From Chlamydiota bacterium (GTDB lineage Bacteria > Chlamydiota > Chlamydiia > Chlamydiales > SM23-39): a DNA stretch of 10,838 nt. Shown here in pieces: positions 1-6,007 of the stretch; within the stretch, counting starts at the first letter, position 1; each line of letters begins with the position of its first letter. The DNA lies in the NCBI GenBank assembly GCA_027459365.1, contig DAIDIM010000050.1, positions 1 to 10,838 on the forward strand, written 5' to 3'. Made by a program: the position numbers and the translations under genes. Under the pieces are notes generated by a model. It was not told where the DNA came from. It was given only the letters and a program-made list of their open reading frames with translations, and made no database searches.

Positions 1-72
1 AAGGTCATAGAGATTTTTGATAAATTTTCGCAACGTATCGCGAAAATAAATATCGAAAAGTTATATTTTTGA
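1..72 (+). CDS. Possible C-terminal end of an upstream gene (partial)
   Basis: Frame 1 is open from the window edge and ends at a TGA at 70-72, giving 23 codons of ordinary mixed composition, ending in INIEKLYF. Nothing in it is recognisable and an open frame this short can arise by chance. It is listed because a gene entering from the left would end just before the leader of the next gene. No function is proposed. Confidence 0.22.
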   Translation, partial: KVIEIFDKFSQRIAKINIEKLYF

Positions 73-99
73 GCGAAAAGAAGCGAAAATTTGCGAAAA
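41..99. repeat. Cluster of CGAAAA repeats, partly phased at 10 bp
   Basis: The hexamer CGAAAA occurs at 41, 54, 74, 84 and 94, and its complement TTTTCG at 25-30. The last four copies are spaced by 20, 10 and 10 bp, close to the helical repeat. Short A-tracts in such phase are known to bend DNA. The cluster lies 50-100 bp upstream of the start at 153, where a curved upstream element could affect transcription. That role is inferred. No convincing -35/-10 pair was found beside it. Confidence 0.45.
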
Positions 100-141
100 G
101 ATCTATGAGATTCGAGCGGAATGAACTCAAAACTGAGGTTA

Positions 142-147
142 ATAGGA
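142..147 (+). promoter_or_regulatory. Ribosome binding site that fixes the start at 153
   Basis: AGGAGA at 142-147 lies 5 nt before the ATG at 153. A longer frame could begin at TTG 69, but this Shine-Dalgarno sequence and the signal peptide that begins at 153 both favour the ATG. Confidence 0.75.
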
Positions 148-152
148 GAGTT

Positions 153-695
153 ATGTTGAAATATGTTCTAGCTTTATCGCTTGCTACAGGGTTTCTTATT
201 GCACAAGAAGAGGTCGTCAGTTGTGAAACAATGCCACAAGAAGTAACTCAAGGCTTTGGCTATTTAAGTATTGGCCTTGGACCTTTCCCAGTTCCCCTAC
301 CTGCGTTTACAGGTGGTTATCGGTCTCAAGCTGGACATCATGGATTCGATGCATCATTGCAAGTGCAAACTGTGATTGCAGCCACGCAATTGAAGACAAA
401 TCTTCTCTATCATTATTATCCAAAACCTTGTCTACGATCACAATCGTATTATGGCATAGGCGTAGGTCCGAGTGTAGTTTTTAAAGGTCACCGCCGAAGT
501 ACAGGATTTTTGATTTCTCCGGAATTTGTTTTTGGTAAGCAATATCGAAATGAAACTGATGACATTCGTTTTTTCCAAGCGCAAGTAAGCTTTCCAACAT
601 TTGGTCATGTAGATGGAACATTTCATCATAGCAGAGGTTTTAGACATTTAACATGGTTTCCTCTTGTAATTATTAGTTACGGATGGGGATTCTAA
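153..695 (+). CDS. Exported hypothetical protein, probable small outer-membrane beta-barrel
   Basis: A 180-residue protein of no assigned function. Residues 1-17 (MLKYVLALSLATGFLIA) form a typical signal peptide, with probable cleavage before QEE. Residues 21-24 (VVSC) give a poor lipobox, so lipidation is possible but less likely. The mature part is rich in Gly, Tyr, Phe and His in alternating strand-like stretches (for example YYGIGVGPSVVF). It ends in IISYGWGF, with hydrophobic or aromatic residues at every second position and a terminal Phe. This matches the C-terminal signal read by the BAM machinery of Gram-negative bacteria. About 160 mature residues would fit an eight-stranded barrel. 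Similar small Gly/Tyr-rich proteins are numerous in environmental chlamydiae, which is the main hint to the host lineage. The ATG was chosen for its AGGAGA. A hairpin follows the stop. The role in the outer membrane is inferred. Confidence 0.72.
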   Translation: MLKYVLALSLATGFLIAQEEVVSCETMPQEVTQGFGYLSIGLGPFPVPLPAFTGGYRSQAGHHGFDASLQVQTVIAATQLKTNLLYHYYPKPCLRSQSYYGIGVGPSVVFKGHRRSTGFLISPEFVFGKQYRNETDDIRFFQAQVSFPTFGHVDGTFHHSRGFRHLTWFPLVIISYGWGF

Positions 696-700
696 TTTGT

Positions 701-728
701 ATAGAAAGCCCTTTCGGGGACCTTCTAT
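701..728 (+). terminator. Hairpin after the barrel-like gene, possible terminator
   Basis: ATAGAA (701-706) pairs with TTCTAT (723-728). Inside, CCC and GGG pair around TTTC, with a mismatch between the two helices. It begins 5 nt after the TAA stop. No T-run follows directly (the T-rich TTTTATTT is about 20 bp further on), so termination efficiency is doubtful. Confidence 0.4.
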
Positions 729-766
729 CAACTTGTTCTCGAAGCTTTTATTTAACAAACTGAACG

Positions 767-1381
767 ATGATCACGCTTCAACAAGAACTTGCAAAAAAGG
801 TCATTTGTAAAGACTTCGACAAGCCCATACGATATATTGCTGGCGTCGATGTGAGTTGCAATCGCTTTGATCCTAAAAAAATGGTTTATGCTGCAATTGT
901 CGTGATGTCCTATCCAAAGTTACAAATTACAGAAGTGGTCACTAAGGCTTTAAAAGAAGAGTTTCCTTATCGGACAGGCTTACTTGGATTTCGAGAAGTT
1001 CCTCCCCTTATAGTGGCGTATGATGAATTAGCGATTCAGCCCGATCTCATTTTAGTGGATGGTCATGGCATCAGTCATCCAAGAGGTCTTGGAATTGCAA
1101 GTCATTTGGGCGTACTCCTAAATGTTCCTACAATTGGAGTTGCTAAATCCATTTTGGTTGGAAAACCCAAAAGAAGTTCACTGATTTGGAAAGAAAAGGA
1201 AATAGGGGCAATTCTACGCAGTAAAAAAGGGGCAAATCCGTTAATTATTTCTGTGGGGCATTTAACAAATTTAAACGGCGCAAAGCAGATTGTGATGAAA
1301 TGCTTGAAAGGCTACCGACTTCCTGAGCCGACAAGACTTGCACATATTATGGCGAATCGTTGTCGGAAAGGTCCTTTGTAA
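767..1381 (+). CDS. nfi: Endonuclease V (deoxyinosine 3' endonuclease)
   Basis: A 204-residue protein with all the motifs of endonuclease V, which cuts the second phosphodiester bond 3' of deoxyinosine and so starts repair of deaminated adenine in the cytosol. Visible motifs are GVDVS (D28), YRTGLLGFRE (68-77, E77), DGHG (98-101, D98), HPRGLG (104-109, H104) and GVAKS (124-128, K127). The spacings E77-D98, D98-H104 and H104-K127 (21, 6 and 23 residues) equal those between E89, D110, H116 and K139 of the Thermotoga maritima enzyme. The metal-binding acids, the wedge Tyr (Y68) and the catalytic Lys are therefore all present, and the enzyme should be active. There is no strong Shine-Dalgarno sequence before the ATG. 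The last 35 bp overlap the convergent FAD oxidoreductase gene. The C-terminus (HIMANRCRKGPL) is that of a normal full-length protein. Confidence 0.95.
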   Translation: MITLQQELAKKVICKDFDKPIRYIAGVDVSCNRFDPKKMVYAAIVVMSYPKLQITEVVTKALKEEFPYRTGLLGFREVPPLIVAYDELAIQPDLILVDGHGISHPRGLGIASHLGVLLNVPTIGVAKSILVGKPKRSSLIWKEKEIGAILRSKKGANPLIISVGHLTNLNGAKQIVMKCLKGYRLPEPTRLAHIMANRCRKGPL

Positions 1382-2864
1382 GATCGCAATTTGCAGGTCC
1401 TTGAAGCACTTTCCCTTCCGCTGAAAACCGAGAGCCGTGAGCTGGGCATTCCCAACAGTGCTCGATCTGATTCCAACGAACAACTGCGCCTAAATGTGGG
1501 CAAATAGCCGACATTTTATGAACTTTTCCTTTTTCATCGCGAAAGAGAGCACATTTTTTAAGACCACAACGGACAACAGCGCCACTATTGAGAGGCATCT
1601 TCTTCGATTCCCCTGGTGTCAACCAATCGCGATACTGGCTTGCTGTATTGAGATTTTCTTTGAGAAAATCAGCTGTTTCTTTCAGAGTCTTTCTGTGGGG
1701 GTCAAACAATTTTTCAAAGGGAGTTTTTCTTTTGTGAATCAACTCATTGATGAGATAACCGCCAAAAATGCCGTTCGTAAGGCCATTCCCCGAATCGCCT
1801 GTAATCATGTACATTTCATCATGAATACGTCCAATAAAGCCAAGACTGTCGACTGGCTCGATAATTTGACCAGACCAACGATGGCTCTTTTTTAGCATAT
1901 CAGGAAATCGTTCTCGCGCCCATTGTTCAAGTCGATCATAGATGAGTTGAATCTCTTTTTTCTCTCCCGCGCGGTGATCCTCGCCTCCAATGATTAGGTA
2001 ATCATGCATTTCATCGGCTGGGAAAACACGGATATAATGATAAGGATCAGGAGTATCGTAATACAGAGCGGGTGTTACGATCCCTTTTTTAATTTTCCCT
2101 GTAATGACATAAGTCGTATAAGGAGCCTGTTTAAGATGAGGAAGGAAGCGGCTAAATGTCGGGCTGTTTGTTGCAATGACCACATGTTTTGCGATAATTT
2201 CACACCGCCTATCGGTAATCACTCGATAGCCATTTTTCTGTTTATCGATATCACATGCATGTACGGAAGTATAAATAGAGCCGTTGATATTCTTGCAAAA
2301 TGAGTCAATAAAGGAGAGAGGAGAAAATTCCGCTTGTCCAGGAAAACGAAGCGCTTTTCCTGTATCAAACGAAGTAATCGGTGCTCTTTCGACAATTTCA
2401 ACGCCCTCAATCCCAGCGCGCATTGCGGCATCCCGTTCTTTCAATAAATTTTCAGACGTTTTCCCTGGCGGTTCAAAAAGATAAGCATCCACCCACCCAA
2501 AGTGGCATTTCACATGATGTTTTTTGACAAACTCTGCGACAAAATGGATTGAATAAGAGTGTGCTTTGGCTGCTAACTTTGCCCCTTCTTCGCCGAAATC
2601 TCTTTCTAAGTTATAGTAGCGATCATCCAGAGCATTCGATAAATGCCCAGTTGTGCGGCATGTTTGACCACCAGCAATGTCACCATCATCAATAACGACA
2701 ACTTTTTTCCCGTTTTCGCCTAAATGGTAAGCGGCGGACAATCCAGAAATCCCAGCGCCAATAATACATACATCAGTTTGTAAGTCAGTCTTGAGTGTTT
2801 GATAGTGTTTTGGCTCGTGTAAGTCTTGCCAAAGAGAAACAGTTTCGCGCAGATTTTCTTTCAT
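1347..2864 (-). CDS. FAD-dependent oxidoreductase (DAO type) with C-terminal Rieske [2Fe-2S] domain
   Basis: A 505-residue two-domain protein. Residues 30-70 form the Rossmann FAD site: GAGISG at 36-41, with an acidic strand end (VIDDGD) near 58-62, as in the D-amino-acid oxidase/glycine oxidase superfamily. The late FAD motif MITGDSGNGLTNG follows before residue 390. The C-terminal 70 residues are a Rieske domain with CPH (C455, H457) and CPAHGSRF (C473, H476), all four cluster ligands present. Proteins of this architecture are widespread in bacteria, usually annotated as FAD-dependent oxidoreductase with a Rieske 2Fe-2S domain. The natural substrate is not established, so none is given. No signal peptide is seen, so it is probably cytosolic. 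The final 11 codons and the stop overlap the end of nfi on the other strand, and the tail after LQGPA is polar (CDLTKDLSDNDSP). No Shine-Dalgarno sequence precedes the ATG. The dead DUF4239 copy lies 19 bp upstream in the same direction. Confidence 0.9.
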   Translation of the reverse strand: MKENLRETVSLWQDLHEPKHYQTLKTDLQTDVCIIGAGISGLSAAYHLGENGKKVVVIDDGDIAGGQTCRTTGHLSNALDDRYYNLERDFGEEGAKLAAKAHSYSIHFVAEFVKKHHVKCHFGWVDAYLFEPPGKTSENLLKERDAAMRAGIEGVEIVERAPITSFDTGKALRFPGQAEFSPLSFIDSFCKNINGSIYTSVHACDIDKQKNGYRVITDRRCEIIAKHVVIATNSPTFSRFLPHLKQAPYTTYVITGKIKKGIVTPALYYDTPDPYHYIRVFPADEMHDYLIIGGEDHRAGEKKEIQLIYDRLEQWARERFPDMLKKSHRWSGQIIEPVDSLGFIGRIHDEMYMITGDSGNGLTNGIFGGYLINELIHKRKTPFEKLFDPHRKTLKETADFLKENLNTASQYRDWLTPGESKKMPLNSGAVVRCGLKKCALFRDEKGKVHKMSAICPHLGAVVRWNQIEHCWECPAHGSRFSAEGKVLQGPANCDLTKDLSDNDSP

Positions 2865-2883
2865 GAATCTTTTATATAATTGA

Positions 2884-3664
2884 TTACTTTATTTTTGCAA
2901 AACTTGTCAATGCATCCTGATAGGCTTTGCTCGTTACGGAAACATCGCCGGAAAATGGATGATCCATTACAAAAGCTAAAGCTAGGAGGAGAATGCCAAA
3001 AGTAGCAAGCACTACATTGAACAAGGCAAGTCTAGGCCAACTCGATAGTGGGAGCATCGAGGACAATCCAATCATACCGAAGCCTCCGATAATCAAATAA
3101 AATAGAGCCACCCCGACAATTCTGATTCTGACGCATTCAGACGAAATTCTCTATTTTTCGAAATAAGATTCAATTGAGATATGCTCTCATTCATTCGACT
3201 TGTAGAGAGACCATTTTTTTCAAAATTTGCGTATAATTCGAATAGCGCATTGAGCGCGTCCTCACTTTCTTCAGATAATTTTGCATTTTTCATTTGAGGA
3301 AAATCAAAATCAATCACCGCCAATGTATAGTTTTTATATCACGCCTTGCTTGCGCTTTTTGCTCTGTATCTAGCCATGCAGTATCTCGATATAAAGCTGA
3401 CAATGCAGTTGACTCTGTATATGTTATTTTTTGTGCATTTTCAAAACTTTGCTAAACTGTTACGACCAGAAACGCCAAAACAAAAGATTGTAGTGTTCCA
3501 ATCAGAGCGCAGAAAGAAGAAATGGTTGTAGAATCTTCTGGTTTCATCCTTTGCGACTCTTTTTTAAAAAGTCTTGTTAAAAAATAGCCAATAAATATTG
3601 CAAGTATGATCGCGATTAAAAAAAGAATCCATGAGGGGAGAATATTAATTATGTATAAACTCAT
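2884..3664 (-). pseudogene. Inactivated DUF4239-type (bestrophin-like) membrane protein gene
   Basis: This is a dead paralogue of the intact gene at 7509-8291. Three frames together cover the whole protein: residues 1-70 (from 3664), about 116-190 (to 3093) and the C-terminus (to 2884). Three lesions explain the break-up. Codon 71 is TAG (3452-3454) where the intact copy has TGG (Trp). One base is missing from an A-run (T-run 3331-3335 on the + strand). One base is missing from a T-run (A-run 3095-3097 on the + strand). The length agrees: 781 bp against 783 bp in the intact copy. Codon alignment continues through the stop (QKITYTE against SKITYTE), and the ends, including DHPFSGDVSV, are preserved. 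Residues 1-70 differ from the paralogue at roughly a quarter of positions, mostly conservatively. The copy therefore diverged under selection and died later. Confidence 0.92.
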
Positions 3665-3674
3665 TTCTCACATT

Positions 3675-3715
3675 TAGCAAAATTATTGATTGGATTCAAA
3701 TCTTTTGCAATATTG
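3675..3715. promoter_or_regulatory. 41-bp conserved upstream block, copy 1, with operator-like dyad
   Basis: The block is identical to 8302-8342 except at 3684 (T against C at 8311). It contains a 15-bp imperfect dyad, GATTGGATTCAAATC (3688-3702), and outer arms GCAAAA (3677-3682) and TTTTGC (3703-3708). It lies between the divergent DUF4239 and dehydrogenase genes. On the + strand, TTGATT (3686-3691), a 17-bp spacer and AATATT (3709-3714) could be the promoter of the dehydrogenase, with the dyad over the -35 and spacer. A bound protein could then repress it. Conservation is seen directly; operator function is inferred. Confidence 0.6.
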
Positions 3716-3733
3716 CGTTCATATCATCAAAAC

Positions 3734-3738
3734 GAGGA
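3734..3738 (+). promoter_or_regulatory. Ribosome binding site that fixes the start at 3744
   Basis: GAGGA lies 5 nt before ATG 3744. The frame is open back to 3690, but the extra 18 residues lack SDR similarity, have no Shine-Dalgarno sequence and would overlap the conserved 41-bp block. Confidence 0.75.
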
Positions 3739-3743
3739 CATTT

Positions 3744-4511
3744 ATGAAATTGAAGGGAAAAGTAGCTATTGTAACGGGGGGCAATAGCGGTATTGGAGCT
3801 GCAATCGTCCTCGGGCTTGCAAAAGAGGGGGCCAATATTGTGATCGATTATCGCTCCCATCCAGAGACAACAGATGAGCTAGAGAAGAAAATTGCATCGC
3901 TTGGAGATCAGGCAATTGGTGTGAAAGCAGATGTAAGCAAAATCGAAGATCTTCAATTATTGATAGATACCACGGTGAAAAAATTTGGCCATCTAGACAT
4001 TATGATCAATAACGCTGGAGTAGAAACAAGGAGCTCTATTCTCGATACCACAGAAGCGCAATATGAAAAGGTTCTGGAAATCAATCTTAAAAGTGCATTT
4101 TTTGGAACGCAAATTGCTGCCGAACAAATGATTAAACAGGGCAATGGCGGTAGAATCATCAATATCACATCCGTTCATGAAGATTGGCCGATGCCTGGCA
4201 ATATTGCCTATTGTCTTTCTAAAGGAGGCATGAGAATGCTAACGAGAACATCTGCTGTCGAACTTGCAAAATACAATATTCTCGTTGCAGGGGTTGCTCC
4301 TGGTGCTGTGGCAACGCCGATCAATGTTTCAACTATGCAAGATCCTAAATTGATGCAAAAGCTAAATAACGCCATTCCAATAGGACGTATGGCAAAACCT
4401 GAAGAGATCGCAAGTGTTGTTGCCTTTTTGGCAAGCGATGAGGCGAAATATGTTACTGCTACGACAATCATAGTAGACGGCGGAATGATGCAACAAAGTC
4501 CTGGATTGTAA
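3744..4511 (+). CDS. Short-chain dehydrogenase/reductase, glucose 1-dehydrogenase type
   Basis: A 255-residue classical SDR of normal length. The nucleotide-binding TGGNSGIG is at 11-18, with NNAG at 89-92. The active site is N114, S143 and Y156-x3-K160 (YCLSK). The dinucleotide-selecting region reads IDYRS (34-38), where Arg37 resembles the NADP-contacting Arg of glucose dehydrogenases and Asp35 would also allow NAD. The segment TSVHEDWP (142-149), followed by SKGGMRMLTRT, and PGAVATPIN (186-194) closely follow Bacillus glucose 1-dehydrogenase (SSVHEVIPWP, SKGG, PGAINTPIN). Oxidation of a sugar such as glucose to its lactone is the most likely reaction. SDR substrates are hard to predict, so this is moderate confidence only. 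It is cytosolic, with no signal peptide. It is transcribed alone, divergently from the dead DUF4239 gene, probably from the promoter in the 41-bp block, and ends 55 bp before the insertion sequence. Confidence 0.9.
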   Translation: MKLKGKVAIVTGGNSGIGAAIVLGLAKEGANIVIDYRSHPETTDELEKKIASLGDQAIGVKADVSKIEDLQLLIDTTVKKFGHLDIMINNAGVETRSSILDTTEAQYEKVLEINLKSAFFGTQIAAEQMIKQGNGGRIINITSVHEDWPMPGNIAYCLSKGGMRMLTRTSAVELAKYNILVAGVAPGAVATPINVSTMQDPKLMQKLNNAIPIGRMAKPEEIASVVAFLASDEAKYVTATTIIVDGGMMQQSPGL

Positions 4512-4558
4512 GTTGATGAAAATCAATGCGATAAGATTTAATAAATAAAAAATTCAAA

Positions 4559-4566
4559 ATAATTAT
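4559..4566. repeat. Target-site duplication, left
   Basis: ATAATTAT directly flanks the left end of the insertion sequence and is repeated at 5939-5946. Eight bp is the usual ISL3 target duplication. The octamer is its own reverse complement. Confidence 0.88.
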
Positions 4567-4593
4567 GGTTCATCCGGCTAATTGATGCCTTTG
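4567..4593. repeat. Insertion sequence terminal inverted repeat, left
   Basis: A 27-bp end matching 5912-5938 without mismatch on the opposite strand. It contains the transposase stop codon (complement of 4570-4572). Confidence 0.95.
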
Positions 4594-5763
4594 TTCGTGA
4601 AGGTGATAAAGCCGCAATTTGAAGTAGTCCATATCTCTGAAGCCGTAGGCCTGTCGCTTCAAAGTTTTAATTTTGTTGTTTATTCCTTCTGCTTTCCCAT
4701 TACTTATGCGATGGTCAAAGTAGTTCAATAGACCTTCTGAACGACGCCACAGATTTTTGGACACTCTCATCAACGGTTTTATTCCTGTAAGTATTGCATC
4801 CAAACACCATTTTTTGAGAAATTCCTCTCCAGACTTCCTATCTTCCTGTTCCCACAGTGCTCGTAATTGTTCTTTCATAGTGTGAGCCACAAACAGTGGT
4901 TCGTTCACAGCAAGTAAAGTGTTCAGCCTTTCCATCCCATTTACATCGAGACTGTCGTAGTTTTTCAGAAGCAAAAAGCGATTGCCTTTCAATGTGTTTC
5001 CATGAATTTTTTGCTGCTCTTTACGAATATCATCTAAAATCGTATTCATCATTTTCATTACATGAAAATGATCGAAAATTATGGCAATGTGCGGAAGTTC
5101 TTGTTTCACCGCAGAAAAAAATGCAGGAGACATATCCAATGCAATGCCCTTTAAATTTATAGCCTTTTTATTCAGTCTTTTGAGAAAAGGAATCACTGCA
5201 TTTGAATCCTTCCCCTCAACAGCATGAATGACCCTTCCGCTTCTGATGTCTGTAAAAACCGTCATATATTCGTGGCCTTTTGCAATTGCAAATTCGTCAA
5301 CGGAAATATATTCAAGGTCTTTGAGTGAAATATGACTATACAAATGCTGCAATTTGTCTTTGTGGAGATCTTTTATGCAATCCCATCCGACTCTCAGATA
5401 TTCGGCTACAGATTTAATGGTTCCAAAAGACAGTAGATCTAAAGCTGTGCGAATAAAAGAGCGACTCATTCGACTCTTCCCCTTCATGAATGGGAGATGA
5501 GACCAATGTAATTGCTGGCATGCTTTACAAAAGATTTGATGTACTTACAAATCCAAAAAACATTGTTTTCTTCCTATCGGAGGAAGATGGAAACGTCTTT
5601 CTCTTTTTCCTTTAGAATATATATCGTGTGATTTGCAGTTGGGACAACAAAAGTATGTATCGGCTATATCGGCATGAAAAACAACGTCATGACCTTCATA
5701 TGAAGTGGAATTGTATTTGACACCTTCGATTTGAAATGCATGATATAAAATTGAAGTAGACAT
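4570..5763 (-). pseudogene. ISL3 transposase interrupted by one in-frame TAA
   Basis: A 397-codon frame from ATG 5763 to TGA 4570, broken only by TAA at codon 73 (5545-5547). The frame continues unchanged through that stop. The N-terminal zinc finger of ISL3 transposases is cut in two: C40-x2-C43 (CPNC) lies before the stop and C79-x2-C82 (CKAC) after it. Downstream come the helix-turn-helix region and the DDE catalytic core. Counted from Met93, the core has VDEF (D64), ALDMS (D118), IFDHFHV (D139) and NGKAEGINNKIK (E267), then the QAYGFRD motif of the family. A 305-residue protein starting at Met93 would keep the catalytic core but lose the zinc finger needed for end binding, so it is unlikely to transpose. 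It could interfere with an intact relative. AAA, CAA or GAA to TAA is a one-base change, so this is a young lesion. Confidence 0.92.
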
Positions 5764-5766
5764 AAT

Positions 5767-5804
5767 AGAGAGGTCTCCTGGTTAGGGGGGTTGATAACCT
5801 CTCT
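5767..5804. promoter_or_regulatory. Inverted repeat around the transposase translation start region
   Basis: AGAGAGGT (5767-5774) and ACCTCTCT (5797-5804) are perfect 8-bp arms around a 22-nt loop. In the transposase mRNA one arm lies just 3 nt before the ATG and overlaps the edge of the Shine-Dalgarno AGGAGA (5778-5773). Transcripts entering from outside would fold it and could hide the start, as known for IS10 and IS50. This function is inferred. Confidence 0.45.
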
Positions 5805-5911
5805 GTAATATGTCTACTTTATTTTTGGAATTTTCGATTTGACTTGCTTTCACAAGCCATTTATTTTCAGATCTTTTCGTTTTCTAGAGTTTTAAAGCGC
5901 ATTTCTCTATG

Positions 5912-5938
5912 CAAAGGCATCAATTAGCCGGATGAACC
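5912..5938. repeat. Insertion sequence terminal inverted repeat, right
   Basis: A 27-bp right end, perfect reverse complement of 4567-4593. It lies upstream of the transposase start. Confidence 0.95.
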
Positions 5939-5946
5939 ATAATTAT
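5939..5946. repeat. Target-site duplication, right
   Basis: ATAATTAT, identical to 4559-4566. It ends 5 bp before the -35 box of the gene at 6008. Confidence 0.88.
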
Positions 5947-5951
5947 ATAAG

Positions 5952-5980
5952 TTTACAATAAATAAATTTTTTATTATAAT
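5952..5980 (+). promoter_or_regulatory. Near-consensus housekeeping promoter for the gene at 6008
   Basis: TTTACA (5952-5957), a 17-bp spacer and a perfect TATAAT (5975-5980). Transcription would start near 5987 and leave a leader of about 20 nt before ATG 6008. It is the best sigma-70/66-type promoter in the window. The insertion sequence stops just upstream and leaves it intact. Confidence 0.75.
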
Positions 5981-6007
5981 ATTATTAAAACAAGTAAAGA
6001 GTTAGTT

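Larger units (their letters stand above)
2884..3715. repeat. Segmental duplication, copy 1 (dead gene plus upstream block)
   Basis: Copy 1 of a direct duplication whose second copy is 7509-8342. It holds the whole DUF4239 gene, a 10-bp poorly conserved spacer and a 41-bp near-identical block. Homology ends at the block: the sequences differ afterwards and lead into unrelated + strand genes. Confidence 0.88.
4567..5938 (-). mobile_element. ISL3-family insertion sequence, 1372 bp
   Basis: A complete element bounded by perfect 27-bp inverted repeats, 4567-4593 and 5912-5938, starting GGTTCATCCGGC, and by 8-bp target duplications ATAATTAT. Both the GG start and the 8-bp duplication are usual for ISL3. 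The single transposase gene on the minus strand runs almost from end to end, and its stop codon lies inside the left repeat. It landed between the dehydrogenase and the Cys-motif gene at 6008 without breaking a visible gene. Perfect ends and duplications mean a fairly recent insertion, but the transposase has an in-frame stop, so this copy probably needs a helper transposase to move. Confidence 0.95.

Noticed and set aside
69..152. N-terminal extension of the barrel-like gene from TTG 69
   Set aside because: Its lysine/arginine-rich 28 residues come from the CGAAAA repeats, and the ATG at 153 has AGGAGA and begins a clean signal peptide.
1494..2484. Three + strand open frames (1494-1895, 2004-2303, 2284-2484)
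   Set aside because: They lie wholly inside the minus-strand FAD oxidoreductase, have no recognisable product, and are frame shadows.
2871..2909. Promoter for the FAD oxidoreductase (TTGCAA with TATAAA, or TTGACA within the pseudogene end)
   Set aside because: The TTGACA has no -10 at good spacing. The TTGCAA/TATAAA pair would put the start of transcription on the ATG, and such matches are common in this AT-rich DNA.
3346..3531. 61-residue + strand hydrophobic frame
   Set aside because: It is the complement of the broken DUF4239 gene and has no independent support.
3690..3743. 18-residue N-terminal extension of the dehydrogenase
   Set aside because: No ribosome binding site, not part of the SDR fold, and inside the conserved noncoding block. 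GAGGA supports ATG 3744.
4513..4526. TTGAT-GAAA-ATCAA hairpin after the dehydrogenase as a terminator
   Set aside because: Only five A/T-rich pairs and no T-run after it; too weak to call.
4896..5162. 88-residue + strand frame within the insertion sequence
   Set aside because: Antisense shadow of the transposase catalytic domain, with no start signal and no family.
4556..5948. Longer inverted repeats of about 35 bp at the insertion sequence ends
   Set aside because: The extra matched bases are the target duplication ATAATTAT, which is its own reverse complement. The true ends are 27 bp starting GG.
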